Shown piece by piece: positions 31,405 through 40,513 of a DNA stretch of 64,000 bases. The notes below the pieces were generated by a model. The model worked only from the letters and a program-made list of their open reading frames with translations, made no database searches and was not told the origin of the DNA. Both the position numbers and the translations under genes were made by a program. Location of the stretch: NCBI RefSeq assembly GCF_007744255.1, contig NZ_CP036267.1, positions 434,001 to 498,000 on the forward strand, in the 5' to 3' direction. The stretch comes from Thalassoglobus polymorphus. Its GTDB lineage: Bacteria > Planctomycetota > Planctomycetia > Planctomycetales > Planctomycetaceae. Position 1 is the stretch's first letter, and each line of letters begins with the position of its first letter.

Positions 31405-31803
31405 TGGCGACCAACTCTCAAAAAGAATTAGGAAACGCGAATACTTCTCTTATCGTCCTGCAGCCATTTCGATGTGTCATTGCCTGTGGAGAGTCATTGA
31501 GATTGCGACGTATTGAGGTTGTGATCCGTTGACTCCCGACCACTTGGAATAGCGAACACTGATTTGGAGTGATGGGAACATTTCCATCATTTTCAAAGAT
31601 GCTCTAGAGCTGGTCAGTTTCGAGCGTGAGATGAAATTCGCATCATCGTTCGCTCCTTCTCGCAACAATTCCTTCCGGCGATACTTTCCGACGATTTGCA
31701 AAAAATGATTGAGGTGCGACTCCGTGGATTGATGGATGGAACCATCCAAGCTTATTGTAACCTTTTCTCCCTGCCTACGGTCAATGACAGTTTCCAAAAT
31801 CCT
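31405..31803. other. Gene-free stretch between divergent genes
   Basis: About 400 bp between the coiled-coil gene and the metallophosphoesterase. Contains TTTCAAAGATGCTCTAGAGC near 31590-31609, similar to an outer end of R2, but the rest of the repeat is absent. No RNA gene or convincing small ORF was seen; an open frame on the minus strand across 31477-32154 mostly lies antisense to the phosphoesterase and is judged spurious. Confidence 0.4.
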
Positions 31804-32523
31804 ATGCGAATTCTCGTCCTCGGAGATATCCACTCGAACTGGGCTGCCCTGAGCGCCATCGCTGAGAAATTCGATTATTGCGTGTTCACTGGTGATCTCG
31901 TCGACTACGGAACAGATCCGCTGCCATGCGTCGAATGGATTCGAAGGCATGCCAGCGCGGCGGTGAGAGGAAATCATGACCATGCAGTCGCTCAGCGCGT
32001 CCCCGCCGTCGGAGCCACCGGGTTTCGACGGCTGGCCAGAGTGACACGACCGATGCACTGGGAACAGCTCAGTCCTAAACAGTTGAAGTTTTTGGGGCGA
32101 CTTCCAGTGACCACACACTTTCGTGTCGATGAGGTCTCGATTCTGCTGGTGCATGCGACCCCACGTGATCCAATGGATGAATACCTCAGCGCCGACCCTG
32201 TCTCATGGAAGCAGCGACTCGCTGATGTTGACGCGGATATTGTTTGTGTCGGTCATTCACACATTCCGTTTCATTTGGATCTCGATGGAATTCAAGTCTT
32301 GAACCCAGGTTCCGTCGGGCAACCTCGGGATGGCGATCCACGGGCCTCTTATGCCATCATCGAAGATGGAACAGTCTCTCTTCATCGAATTGAATATGAT
32401 ATCAATGCTGCCATCAATCAGGTGAAGTCGACCGGTGCTGAAGACTGGGTCGTTGAACTCAACGCTGCCATCTGGAGAATGGGCGGGAAATTGACTAAAG
32501 AACAAATGGATCAATTTCAATAA
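31804..32523 (+). CDS. Metallophosphoesterase, YfcE/MJ0936-like
   Basis: Cytosolic calcineurin-fold phosphoesterase (phosphodiesterase), 239 aa from ATG 31804; an in-frame upstream start at 31696 would add a non-conserved tail before MRILVLGDIHSNWAAL. The five metallophosphoesterase motifs are present in order: GDIHSN (Asp8, His10), GDLVDYG, RGNHDHAV, VHATPRD and GHSHIPF. The substrate is unknown; relatives hydrolyse model diesters or cyclic nucleotides. Followed by an R1 repeat about 100 bp downstream. Confidence 0.9.
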   Translation: MRILVLGDIHSNWAALSAIAEKFDYCVFTGDLVDYGTDPLPCVEWIRRHASAAVRGNHDHAVAQRVPAVGATGFRRLARVTRPMHWEQLSPKQLKFLGRLPVTTHFRVDEVSILLVHATPRDPMDEYLSADPVSWKQRLADVDADIVCVGHSHIPFHLDLDGIQVLNPGSVGQPRDGDPRASYAIIEDGTVSLHRIEYDINAAINQVKSTGAEDWVVELNAAIWRMGGKLTKEQMDQFQ

Positions 32524-32620
32524 AAGACTCTCGTATTTCTTCAGTCTGTGAGAAGTGCTCTTCGTTTACTGATTCACTCATTTCAACAGGCAGAGCGTGC
32601 ACTTCAATTCGAAGATATTT

Positions 32621-32703
32621 TAGAACTGGTCCTGAAACTTGAAATTGCTCTCTCAAACGCTGAGGGAAGCGTCAGTTTCAAAGGTTTTCGGACTGGTACT
32701 ATA
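32621..32703 (+). repeat. R1 palindromic dispersed repeat, copy C (best example)
   Basis: 83 bp beginning TAGAACTGGTCCTGAAACTT and ending TCGGACTGGTACTA. The first 12 and last 12 bases are imperfect inverted repeats of each other, with a central CTCTCAAACGCTGAGGGAA. It occupies most of the 250-bp gap before the OleD-like gene. Confidence 0.8.
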
Positions 32704-32774
32704 GACGATGGAAACAGCTCGCTGCACGGTTGATCGAGCGACAGTACTTAACACTAACTCATAATTCCATTCTT

Positions 32775-33785
32775 ATGAAAATTTGTGTCACCGGCGGGGG
32801 AGGATTCCTTGGTCGTTACATCGTTGAACAGCTTCTCGCCAAAGGGCACAGCCTGCGTGCGTTTTGTCGTGGAGAGTATCCCGAACTTGATGCACTTGGT
32901 GTGGAAGTTTTCCGGGGCGATCTGCGGGATGCCTCAGCTGTGAGGCAAGCTTGTCAGGGAGTGGATGCCGTCTTTCATGTTGCAGCTGTCCCTGGCATCT
33001 GGGGGAAGTGGGAGACATATCATTCGATCAATTCTGTCGGAACAGAGAACGTCATTGAAGCGTGTCGAGCCAGTGGAGTGCCGAAGCTCATTTATACCAG
33101 TTCACCAAGTGTTGTTTATGACGGACAGCCGCATTTGAATGGAGATGAGTCTCTCTCTTATCCGGAAAGTTATTTGTGCCATTATCCTCATTCCAAAGCA
33201 CTGGGGGAGAAAGCGGTGCTCGCTGCCAATTCGGAGACTTTTTCGACAGTGGCCCTGCGTCCACATTTAATCTGGGGGCCGCGTGACAATCATCTGATTC
33301 CAAGACTGATCGACCGCGCGATGGCTGGTCGGCTGGTCCGTGTTGGTGACGGAACAAACGTTGTGTCGATGGCGTATGTCGAAAACGCAGCAGCTGCTCA
33401 CGTGCAGGCGTTCGAATCTCTCTCGCCTGCAAGTTCTTGTGCCGGGAAGGCTTACTTCATTAACGAGCCCGAACCGATTCTGCTCTGGAAGTGGGTTGAT
33501 GATCTCTTGGCGTTGGGTGGGCTTCCACCAGTGCAGAGAAATATCTCCCCCGGTTTTGCAAGAACCGTCGGCAGAGCTCTGGAAGGCGTCTACACTCTTT
33601 TCAGAATCAACTCTGAGCCACCGATGACCCGATTCCTCGCATCGCAGTTGAGCCAGTCGCATTCATATTCCATCGACAATGCCAAAAACGACTTCGGGTA
33701 CAATCCGGCTATCTCTTATGATGAAGGAATGGAGCGGCTTCGTCCGGAAGTCGAAGCGTATGTTGCCAGTAAGAAATCGTCCTGA
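32775..33785 (+). CDS. NAD(P)-dependent 3-beta-HSD/OleD-like short-chain reductase
   Basis: Extended SDR of the 3-beta-hydroxysteroid dehydrogenase group; it resembles OleD, which reduces 2-alkyl-3-ketoalkanoates in long-chain olefin synthesis. ATG at 32775 puts the dinucleotide motif GGGGFLG at residues 7-13 ([20 protein letters not shown]); an upstream start at 32730 is disfavoured. Other family blocks: [28 protein letters not shown], catalytic YxxxK as [30 protein letters not shown], and [19 protein letters not shown]. 336 aa. OleA, OleB and OleC homologues are not adjacent, so it may be a paralogue acting on another sterol- or fatty-acid-like substrate. Confidence 0.85.
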   Translation: MKICVTGGGGFLGRYIVEQLLAKGHSLRAFCRGEYPELDALGVEVFRGDLRDASAVRQACQGVDAVFHVAAVPGIWGKWETYHSINSVGTENVIEACRASGVPKLIYTSSPSVVYDGQPHLNGDESLSYPESYLCHYPHSKALGEKAVLAANSETFSTVALRPHLIWGPRDNHLIPRLIDRAMAGRLVRVGDGTNVVSMAYVENAAAAHVQAFESLSPASSCAGKAYFINEPEPILLWKWVDDLLALGGLPPVQRNISPGFARTVGRALEGVYTLFRINSEPPMTRFLASQLSQSHSYSIDNAKNDFGYNPAISYDEGMERLRPEVEAYVASKKSS

Positions 33786-33861
33786 AGTCGAGACCAGTCC
33801 ATTCCTCACTTTTGATGGGGGAGGGGACTTCACGAAAGACATATCCAAAACCGTTTGTTCT

Positions 33862-33951
33862 ACCGTGCGTTCGTGAAGAACGCGTTTTACCGTCAACTTG
33901 CTGTTCGCAGCGAGGCGGAAGGCGGAGGCCAATTCGAAGAATGCTCGAGAA
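33862..33951 (-). repeat. R2 dispersed repeat, copy a
   Basis: Minus-orientation copy: TACCGTGCGTTCGTGAAGAA followed by CGCGTTTTAC, then CTGTTCGCAGCGAGGCGGAA, ending GGCCAATTCGAAGAATGCTC. Clear match to the R2 order in copies at 37995 and 58051. Confidence 0.65.
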
Positions 33952-34038
33952 AAATACGTGAGTCGGTTGTCGGCAAATTGCATTGAAGTCATTTCAATGG
34001 CGGCAACACAAAGGGAACAGTTCAAAGGGAATAACGCC

Positions 34039-34074
34039 AAACGAGCCATCACCTTTGGGGGCGACGGCTCGTTT
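34039..34074 (-). terminator. Putative terminator of the PPIase gene
   Basis: On the minus strand, 30 bp after the PPIase stop: AAACGAGCC (34066-34074 complement) pairs with GGCTCGTTT (34039-34047 complement), the stem extending through GTC/GAT. Followed by a short T tract only, so efficiency is uncertain. Confidence 0.5.
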
Positions 34075-34103
34075 TGACGGATGTCGTTCTGCTGTTGCAA
34101 TTG

Positions 34104-35234
34104 TTATCGAGTGATTTGTTGAACTTGTGGTTTCACAGGTTCTCCGTTCGTGAAACCTGCGGTTTGCTGAATCGGGTTGCGGCCAGCGGTTGAAGTTCTC
34201 GTCAGGAAGTTATCAACACGAGCTTCCTTGCGAAGTTTTTCGAAGACCTTGGCGACAGATGTTTGAGTCTTCTCCTCGGTCAGTTGAGCCAGAAGATCGT
34301 TCCAGACAACGCGAATGTCTTCCACAACAGGTTCAGTCAGGCCTTCACATTTCAGGATGACGTAGCGGCCTTCGGAAACCTGAATCAGCCCCGAGAGCTC
34401 ACCTGGTTGCAATTTGAATGCAGCCTCTTCGATAGCTTTGTCGACACCATTTTTTCGGATCGGAGGAATCACACCACCTAACGGTCGTGAATTTGGATCG
34501 GCGGAATTTTCGCGGGCGATGCGGTCAAAGTCATCGGGAGTTGCCATGCACTTCTCCCAGATTTGATTTGCCTGGCGAATGTTTCCTTCAACAAGAATCA
34601 TCCGGGCTTTGACGCGTGGGCCGTAGTCCCGTTCAAACCCTTCCTGCATTTCTTTTTCGGTGACTTGAATATCTTTGCCAGCCAGCTTTTTCAGTGCCAG
34701 CATGGGCCAGATGATGTCGTTCTGGTACTGCTCTTTCGTCAATCCTCGTTCGCTACTCAGCATTTGATACCAGGTATCGAGTGGCAAGTTGAATTTCTTT
34801 GCTGTTTCCGCGACTTCAGCTTCAACTTCACCACGTGAAACGGTGATGCCAAGGCGGTCGCATTCTTGCTGAATGATCAGTCGGTTGACCATGCTCTCAA
34901 GGATTTCTTCGCCATATTTTGCGACGCATTCACGAGCGACGAGATCATAAGTGATCCCTTGGTTGTTGACTTTCGCCAAGATTTTCCCCGGAGTCGCAGC
35001 GTTCATTGTAACGCGACCAGTGTTGGCGTCTGTCCCATCAGTTTGGGAGACTGCCGGGTTGGCCTGGAAAAACTGCAAGCAAACCGCAGCTAGTACCAAT
35101 AGAACCACAGTGCCAGCCAAATAGCTTTTCCAAGACCTGCCAGAAGTTGCAGGTGGCAATGCCGTTTCGATGGTTACCGATTCAGTTGTTGGATTGTTTT
35201 GGACTTCTTCAGAAGAGTGATTCAGTTCACTCAT
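34104..35234 (-). CDS. Membrane-anchored parvulin-type peptidyl-prolyl isomerase (SurA/PpiC-like)
   Basis: Extracytoplasmic folding factor, 376 aa. N-terminal cytosolic Ser/Thr-rich tail, one TM helix at about residues 37-56 (YLAGTVVLLVLAAVCLQF), then a SurA-N-like chaperone domain (ILAKVNNQGITYDLVARECV ... ESMVNRLIIQQECDRLGI, about 88-135). The rotamase domain at about 205-310 has ARMILVEGNIRQANQIWEK, FDRIARENSADPNSRPLGGV and FKLQPGELSGLIQVSEGRYV. It probably aids folding of exported proteins. The poorly conserved C-terminus ends in a Gln/Pro-containing tail. Monocistronic; hairpin terminator downstream. Confidence 0.85.
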   Translation of the reverse strand: MSELNHSSEEVQNNPTTESVTIETALPPATSGRSWKSYLAGTVVLLVLAAVCLQFFQANPAVSQTDGTDANTGRVTMNAATPGKILAKVNNQGITYDLVARECVAKYGEEILESMVNRLIIQQECDRLGITVSRGEVEAEVAETAKKFNLPLDTWYQMLSSERGLTKEQYQNDIIWPMLALKKLAGKDIQVTEKEMQEGFERDYGPRVKARMILVEGNIRQANQIWEKCMATPDDFDRIARENSADPNSRPLGGVIPPIRKNGVDKAIEEAAFKLQPGELSGLIQVSEGRYVILKCEGLTEPVVEDIRVVWNDLLAQLTEEKTQTSVAKVFEKLRKEARVDNFLTRTSTAGRNPIQQTAGFTNGEPVKPQVQQITR

Positions 35235-35555
35235 GGTTTCGACTCCATCCGTGGGGCGAGAAATTACGAATTGACATCTGCGGCGAGTTCACAGTGGTAT
35301 GTGGACTCAATAGAGAGCCGATTTACAAAAAAAAGGCATTTTGGGTCAAGATCGTATCGACGATTGCCGAGGGGCGTTGAAAGGCTCTGTAACATTTACA
35401 AAATCTGGGACGAGTTTCGCTGTGTATGAAGTGGCTGGATGCAGTTCTGGGAGAATGGACAATTGTGATGGGAGTCCACTTCGATTCCTTCCAATTCATT
35501 CACCGTCCGTTAGCATGGAAAAAGTGAGCCCTTTGAAACACCGGAGAGATTGAAA

Positions 35556-36107
35556 ATGTACGATAAAAACGCCTTGATGGAACTTTTTCGTGAACGAGCT
35601 TTGAAATTTGGAGATTTCACACTCGTCTCTGGAAAGAAAGCAACTTATTACCTGGATGGAAAGCAGATCACTCTTCATTCACGCGGCTTACAACTCGTCA
35701 GTGAAGGCTTGCTCGAGCTTCTCGACACGGATGAGATCGACGCTGTTGGCGGAATGTCCATCGGAGCAGACCCAATCGTCGCAGGAGTTCTTTCCGCAGC
35801 GGCTGCCAAAGGGAAAGACTTGAACGGATTCCTTGTGAGGAAAGAGTCAAAAGGCCACGGCACAAATAAATTTGTCGAAGGGCCAGTCGAACCGGGAATG
35901 AAAGTTGCCATCGTTGAGGATGTGGTCACCACCGGCGGAAGTTCGCTTCTGGCGATTGAGCGAGCTGAAGAATTCGGCTGTGAAGTGAAACAGGTCCTCA
36001 CGATTATTGACCGCATGGAAGGGGGAGCTGCTAACTTCAAGAGCAAGGGGTACAACATGCAGTCGCTTCTCACGATTGAAGACTTCGGGATTACCCCCCC
36101 CGCTTAG
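35556..36107 (+). CDS. pyrE: Orotate phosphoribosyltransferase
   Basis: Type I phosphoribosyltransferase that makes OMP from orotate and PRPP in pyrimidine synthesis. ATG 35556 follows GGAGAG (35543-35548) at 7 nt; an in-frame TTG at 35550 is less likely. N-terminal FGDFTLVSGKKATYYLDGKQ (orotate-site KxxxYYxD region), flexible catalytic loop LVRKESKGHGT (Lys and His residues of the loop), and the PRPP motif VAIVEDVVTTGGSSL at about residues 112-126. 183 aa, slightly short but complete. Sits alone, about 180 bp upstream of pgi on the same strand. Confidence 0.94.
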   Translation: MYDKNALMELFRERALKFGDFTLVSGKKATYYLDGKQITLHSRGLQLVSEGLLELLDTDEIDAVGGMSIGADPIVAGVLSAAAAKGKDLNGFLVRKESKGHGTNKFVEGPVEPGMKVAIVEDVVTTGGSSLLAIERAEEFGCEVKQVLTIIDRMEGGAANFKSKGYNMQSLLTIEDFGITPPA

Positions 36108-36287
36108 TGAGTCGGAGATTGTGCATTCTGTGCCCGTGGGGAAGCGTTTCTCCCAGGAAAATCGCTGAACTCCACGAGACGGAATGTGAATACGATTCCC
36201 CAAATTGCTCTGGCAACTCATACTTGAAGCGTGCTGCGGCCCCCCGGCGAACAGAAACCCTCATCACATTGTCGAGATATTAAGCCA

Positions 36288-37682
36288 ATGACCACTCCCA
36301 TCAAATTTTGCTCGAACGCCTCACAATTTCTGATCGGTGATCAACTCTCAGAGATCACTGACCAATTACATGCCGCACGAGATGAAGCGTTTGCGGACGT
36401 GGACTTGCTCCGTTCAGGTGGTGAGATCCCAGCTGAGAAGCAACCGCTCGATAGTGGATTCATTGATCTCCCGCAGCGGTTGCTTGATGGCGAAGATGGG
36501 CTGGTGGACAAAATGTTAGCTTCGGCGGCTGCACTTCGCACGCGGATCGATCGACTCGTTGTGCTGGGGATTGGTGGGTCCTACATGGGACTGCGAGCTT
36601 TGTTTGAAGCCTTGTGCGATCCGTATCACAACGAACTCTCCCGCGATGATCGCGGAGACGTTCCCAGACTCTATTTCGAAGGCAACAACCTCGACAACGA
36701 TACGATGTCGTCGCTGCTGAAGATGTTGAAAACACAGTGCGTGCGTCCTCAGGAACTTGCCGAACGCTGGGGCATTGTTGTGATTAGTAAGTCGGGCGGA
36801 ACACTGGAGACAGCTGCCGCGTTTCGGATGTTTCGTGATGCGTTGGGAGAATACTACGGCCACCAATCTCACCTCGCGCAGGAACTGGTGGTTCCTGTCA
36901 CGGGAGAGACTGGCAAACTGAGAGACTTATCGAATGCATTGGGGTACGAGCATACGTTTCCTATTCCCGATGGTGTCGGCGGGCGATTTTCGGTCTTCAC
37001 TGCGGTTGGCCTGTTCCCGGCTGCTGTTCTCGGGATGGACATTCGAGCGATACTTCGGGGAGCTGCCGATATCACCGAGATCTGTCGAACAAAGCCGCTT
37101 GGCGAGAACCCGGTTCTTGATTACGTGGCGGCGTGTCATCTTTTAGAGCGTGATCACGGCATGGATATGCGTGTTCTTTCAACCTGGGGAAATCGACTTG
37201 AAGCGACGGGCTTTTGGTACGATCAACTTCTGGCAGAAAGCCTTGGGAAGCACGAACGAGGAGCCACTCCGTTGACCGTGGTGAATACACGTGATCTGCA
37301 CAGCCGTGGTCAGCAGCATCAGGAAGGGAAGCGGGATCGAGTCATCAACAACCTGACGATCTCCGAATTCGCCAGCGAACCACTCTCGATTCCAGAGGTT
37401 GCCGCAGGCGTCGACCAGGATCAGCTGAACCGAATTGCAGGGAAGACGATCCCGGAACTTCTGCAAGCCGCGATTCAGGGAACCAACAAGGCCTATGCTG
37501 ACGACAAGCGGCCGACGACCGACATGGTGCTTCCAAAGTTGGATGCCTACGGCATGGGACAGTTATTGCAACTGTTCATGCTCGCCACTGCCATCGAAGG
37601 CCGCCTCGTCGGGACGAATCCCTATGGCCAACCTGGTGTTGAGGCTTACAAAAACAACATGGGCGATATTCTTTATAAGTGA
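36288..37682 (+). CDS. pgi: Glucose-6-phosphate isomerase
   Basis: Glycolytic interconversion of glucose-6-phosphate and fructose-6-phosphate. ATG 36288 gives MTTPIKFCSNASQFLI and 464 aa, like other short bacterial Pgi proteins; an in-frame upstream start at 36231 would add 19 unconserved residues. SIS-type sugar-phosphate motifs: VLGIGGSYMGLRALFEAL, VISKSGGTLETAAAF, and the signature GGRFSVFTAVGLFPAAVLG around residues 226-244; the C-terminal GQPGVEAYKNNMGDIL includes the catalytic Lys block. A strong hairpin about 100 bp downstream probably ends its transcript. Confidence 0.95.
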   Translation: MTTPIKFCSNASQFLIGDQLSEITDQLHAARDEAFADVDLLRSGGEIPAEKQPLDSGFIDLPQRLLDGEDGLVDKMLASAAALRTRIDRLVVLGIGGSYMGLRALFEALCDPYHNELSRDDRGDVPRLYFEGNNLDNDTMSSLLKMLKTQCVRPQELAERWGIVVISKSGGTLETAAAFRMFRDALGEYYGHQSHLAQELVVPVTGETGKLRDLSNALGYEHTFPIPDGVGGRFSVFTAVGLFPAAVLGMDIRAILRGAADITEICRTKPLGENPVLDYVAACHLLERDHGMDMRVLSTWGNRLEATGFWYDQLLAESLGKHERGATPLTVVNTRDLHSRGQQHQEGKRDRVINNLTISEFASEPLSIPEVAAGVDQDQLNRIAGKTIPELLQAAIQGTNKAYADDKRPTTDMVLPKLDAYGMGQLLQLFMLATAIEGRLVGTNPYGQPGVEAYKNNMGDILYK

Positions 37683-37784
37683 CGCCCGAGTCTCGTCTCG
37701 AATTTGTGCCTCGAAGTGAAGAGGTGAAGAAGTGTGCCTCAATATGCAAAACTTCACAGGGCCGAGTTGGAGCACGGAATAACG

Positions 37785-37824
37785 ACAAACCCCGCACTGC
37801 GATTGATCGCAGCGCGGGGTTTGT
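37785..37824 (+). terminator. Hairpin terminator downstream of pgi
   Basis: ACAAACCCCGC (37785-37795) pairs with GCGGGGTTTGT (37814-37824), and the inner CTGCGA/TCGCAG (37797-37802, 37807-37812) extends the stem to a TTGA loop. Very stable; the T tract after it is short (TTTGTTG), so termination may be partly factor-assisted. Confidence 0.65.
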
Positions 37825-37994
37825 TGAATACGTCGTCTCTCTTACGGTAGGGCAGTTTGCTCTACACGTGTGTACGCGTGAATGTCACTTTGAAAACGAC
37901 GTTCGCGTTCAATCTCTGGGAAGCAAGCTATTCAACATCTGAATGGCTTGCTCACGTGAATGGCTTGTTCACGAACCGAGAAGCAACACGAACC

Positions 37995-38100
37995 GCTCTA
38001 GAGCATCTTTCGAATTAGTTTGCCGGATCTGCCTCGTGGCGAACAGCATTATTAGAGAAATGCGTTCTTCACGGGCACAGGGTAGAGCAAACTGCTCTAG
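37995..38100 (+). repeat. R2 dispersed repeat, copy b (best example)
   Basis: 106 bp: GCTCTAGAGCATCTTTCGAA at the left, GCCTCGTGGCGAACAGCAT in the middle, TGCGTTCTTCACGGGCACAG, and the right end GGTAGAGCAAACTGCTCTAG. The ends contain GCTCTA/TAGAGC inverted repeats. The right end overlaps the stop codon of the adjacent minus-strand lipoprotein gene. Confidence 0.75.
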
Positions 38101-38315
38101 ATGACGCCGCCGTGTGTTCTAAATGGGGTGGCTAAATCGGGCATATCGAAGCCCCAGATGCGATCCCAGATATTTGGAACGTGTCGATAGTTCTCTGATT
38201 GATAAATCAATTGGCGAACGCGTTCGTCTGGTGTCGCTGACCAGATAGGAACTACACAGCCGGATGAGACCGTCAGAGTGGTCGTTAACACGATCAGCAG
38301 CAACAGTTTCCGCAT
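38097..38315 (-). CDS. Small lipoprotein, unknown function
   Basis: 72 aa. Classical lipoprotein signal MRKLLLLIVLTTTLTVSSGC with lipobox VSSGC and Cys20 as the predicted acylated residue. The mature part of 53 residues is rich in aromatic and charged residues (QLIYQSENYRHVPNIWDRIW) and ends HGGVI. No recognised domain, but the signal and the ordinary composition make it a credible gene. Its TAG stop (complement of 38097-38099) lies inside the end of an R2 repeat, which suggests the repeat inserted at or trimmed the 3' end. Confidence 0.7.
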   Translation of the reverse strand: MRKLLLLIVLTTTLTVSSGCVVPIWSATPDERVRQLIYQSENYRHVPNIWDRIWGFDMPDLATPFRTHGGVI

Positions 38316-38473
38316 CGGTATCCTCCTTGACTCCTCGGAGATTCTTCTTGAATCAACGTGGAGAGACTGCCAGCCCCAATTGGGCTGACGACAATCCTGA
38401 TTTCATCTATGGAATATGCAGAAAGTCTGCAACAAGTATCTATCTTGATGACCTCAGGATCGCTGGAGTGATC

Positions 38474-38953
38474 CTAAGGCTGTCCTCCCGGAGGAGGATA
38501 TGGTGACGCTGGAGTGTGGGGTGTTGGTGAGGCCGGTGAAGGCGGGATTCCAACTGAAGGTGTTTGTGACTCTGGCGTTGGGGAAGGTCGAATGGGTGGA
38601 CTTGCCTGAGGAGGAGGCGATGAGATTCCCGTATCTTCCTGCTTAACAGGTTGATGCGGCTCAGCTGACTCGACCGGGATCTGCAAGACCCGTTCTTCCA
38701 TCTCCTTACCGGGTTTGAATGTCACAACAAATTTTTCAGGGACATCAACACGATCTCCAGAGCGAGGATTACGTGCCTTTCGCGCAGCACGCTTCTTCAC
38801 TTCAAAGACACCAAAGTTCCGCAGTTCGATGCGACCTTCAGCAACTAACGTATCGATAATCGCTTCAAAAGTTTTCTGAACGATTTCTTTTGTTTTGAGT
38901 TGAGTCAGGCCACACTCTTCGGAGATTGTCTTGACGATTTCTTTCTTTGTCAC
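38474..38953 (-). CDS. HU-family DNA-binding protein with proline-rich tail
   Basis: Nucleoid-associated protein that bends DNA as a dimer. Residues 1-92 form a full HU/IHF domain: [20 protein letters not shown], then [20 protein letters not shown] with the beta-arm [20 protein letters not shown] carrying the DNA-intercalating Pro of RNPRSGD. About 65 extra residues follow, very rich in Pro and Ser ([20 protein letters not shown] ... [11 protein letters not shown]). Such a tail is not part of HU and is presumably disordered. Length 159 aa versus about 90-100 for plain HU. Monocistronic, minus strand. Confidence 0.9.
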   Translation of the reverse strand: MTKKEIVKTISEECGLTQLKTKEIVQKTFEAIIDTLVAEGRIELRNFGVFEVKKRAARKARNPRSGDRVDVPEKFVVTFKPGKEMEERVLQIPVESAEPHQPVKQEDTGISSPPPQASPPIRPSPTPESQTPSVGIPPSPASPTPHTPASPYPPPGGQP

Positions 38954-39219
38954 GACTCTCTACTCCCGGCTAACCGATGACAAGCATCGCGAGGTTGCAG
39001 TATTGAGAATGACTCAACTTTAAGTGCAACAGCGACTTACTGTCAAGTAGTTGTTCCGAAAGTGAGTGTGAACGAACCCTTGAAAAGGAATCCATTCAGA
39101 CACACAATTGACATCGTCATCCAATAACTGGCACATGAGTTAAAACCACAAGAATCCGCAAAGTTTACCACGTTCCGCTGAATTGATATCAACGGGCGTT
39201 TAATTAAAAAGGAAGTAGC

Positions 39220-40299
39220 GTGTCACATCGAGAACTTCACGACGGCCGTTCAGACGGTCTTATCCCATTAGAGTCATTAGACTTAGGGTCAGTGAACAGC
39301 TTTGCGGACTTGCTCCGGAGCATGTCGAAGACTGCCTTTGCCGGGCGACAGCTCGGATCTGCACTCGATGTTTTTCTGGAGATGGCCCGAGACCCGGATT
39401 GTAAGGTGATCTTGACCCTTTCAGGAGCAATGACTGTTGCCAAAATGGGGACAGTCATTTGCGAAATGATTGACAGAAAACTGGTCGATGCGGTCGTCTC
39501 AACGGGTGCGCTGATGGCACATGGCCTCACAGAATCGATCGGATTGGCACATTACCAATATGATCCAACGAAAAACGATGAAACTCTCTTTAATCAGGGG
39601 TACAACAGAGTTTATGACACTTTGGAGATGGAATCGAACTTGAATGATGTCGAAAAACTGATCCGAATGGTTCTCGAGGAGACCGATCCTCCCGAAGGCT
39701 GCTGGAGTTCTGCCCGCCTTTGTCGCGAAATCGGACGGAAGTTGAATGAAGTGGGCGAGGGGAGAGGCATTCTGAAAAGTGCCTTTCAACAAGATGTCCC
39801 GGTTTTCATTCCAGCATTCACCGACAGCGAAGTCGGTTTAGACGTCTCGACGTGGGCGATGAGAAAGGCCCTCGCTGGCAAAAACATCGCTGAACTGACT
39901 CACGATGAAGCTCTGCAGGCGATTCCTCCATTCAACCCGTTCCATGATCTACAAGAATATGCACGCCTGGCAGGCAAAGCCAAAAAACTGGGGATCTTCA
40001 CAATTGGAGGAGGCGTTCCTCGTAACTGGGCTCAGCAAGTCGCTCCTTATATCGACATTACCAATGACCGGGTTGGCACGACCTTCCAGCCTCCACGTTT
40101 CCAGTACGCAGTCCGCATCTGTCCGGAACCGGTTCACTGGGGAGGTTTGTCTGGATGTACGTACTCCGAAGGGGTCAGCTGGGGAAAGTTTGTCGCGCCG
40201 AGTGAGGGTGGGCGATACGCCGAAGTCCACTGCGACGCCACAGCTGTTTGGCCACTGCTGATGAGAGCCGTGTTCGAAGAGCTTGATAAAGAGGCTTGA
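39220..40299 (+). CDS. Deoxyhypusine-synthase-like protein
   Basis: Member of the deoxyhypusine synthase family (NAD-dependent aminobutyl transfer from spermidine). In bacteria, which lack eIF5A, relatives probably make homospermidine or other polyamine products; the true acceptor is unknown. GTG start at 39220 preceded by AAAAAGGAAG; 359 aa. Family blocks: VILTLSGAMTVAKMGTVICE, VDAVVSTGALMAHGLTESIG (NAD site), IFTIGGGVPRNWAQQVAPY, and near the C-terminus GVSWGKFVAPSEGGRYAEVH. In the last, Lys323 aligns with the catalytic Lys of human DHS (EAVSWGKI). The conserved Lys implies an active enzyme. Stand-alone gene; hairpin downstream. Confidence 0.88.
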   Translation: MSHRELHDGRSDGLIPLESLDLGSVNSFADLLRSMSKTAFAGRQLGSALDVFLEMARDPDCKVILTLSGAMTVAKMGTVICEMIDRKLVDAVVSTGALMAHGLTESIGLAHYQYDPTKNDETLFNQGYNRVYDTLEMESNLNDVEKLIRMVLEETDPPEGCWSSARLCREIGRKLNEVGEGRGILKSAFQQDVPVFIPAFTDSEVGLDVSTWAMRKALAGKNIAELTHDEALQAIPPFNPFHDLQEYARLAGKAKKLGIFTIGGGVPRNWAQQVAPYIDITNDRVGTTFQPPRFQYAVRICPEPVHWGGLSGCTYSEGVSWGKFVAPSEGGRYAEVHCDATAVWPLLMRAVFEELDKEA

Positions 40300-40325
40300 G
40301 AGAGGCTGTCGTTGACCTCTGATCG

Positions 40326-40356
40326 CCTGAGGGCATGATAGAAACCGGCCCTCAGG
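40326..40356 (+). terminator. Hairpin downstream of the deoxyhypusine-synthase-like gene
   Basis: CCTGAGGGC (40326-40334) pairs with GCCCTCAGG (40348-40356) around a 13-nt loop, 27 bp after the stop. No T tract, so it is either a factor-dependent terminator or a 3'-protecting hairpin. Confidence 0.4.
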
Positions 40357-40513
40357 ATCTTCAGCCTGTCTCGCAGCGAATTTCCATCACCGAGATGCCC
40401 TGTCGTAGAGCGAGCATTCTGGGTAAGAGAAGCGTTATGAAGTTCGCTCGCTGATCATGCTCGTGAAAAACTTACATGATCTTGCGAGGGGCAGTGCGCG
40501 ATGGTCTTGGACG

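Noticed and set aside
31477-32154. 225-codon open frame on the minus strand
   Set aside because: Mostly antisense to the well-supported metallophosphoesterase, with low-complexity Ser/Arg/His-rich translation and no domain.
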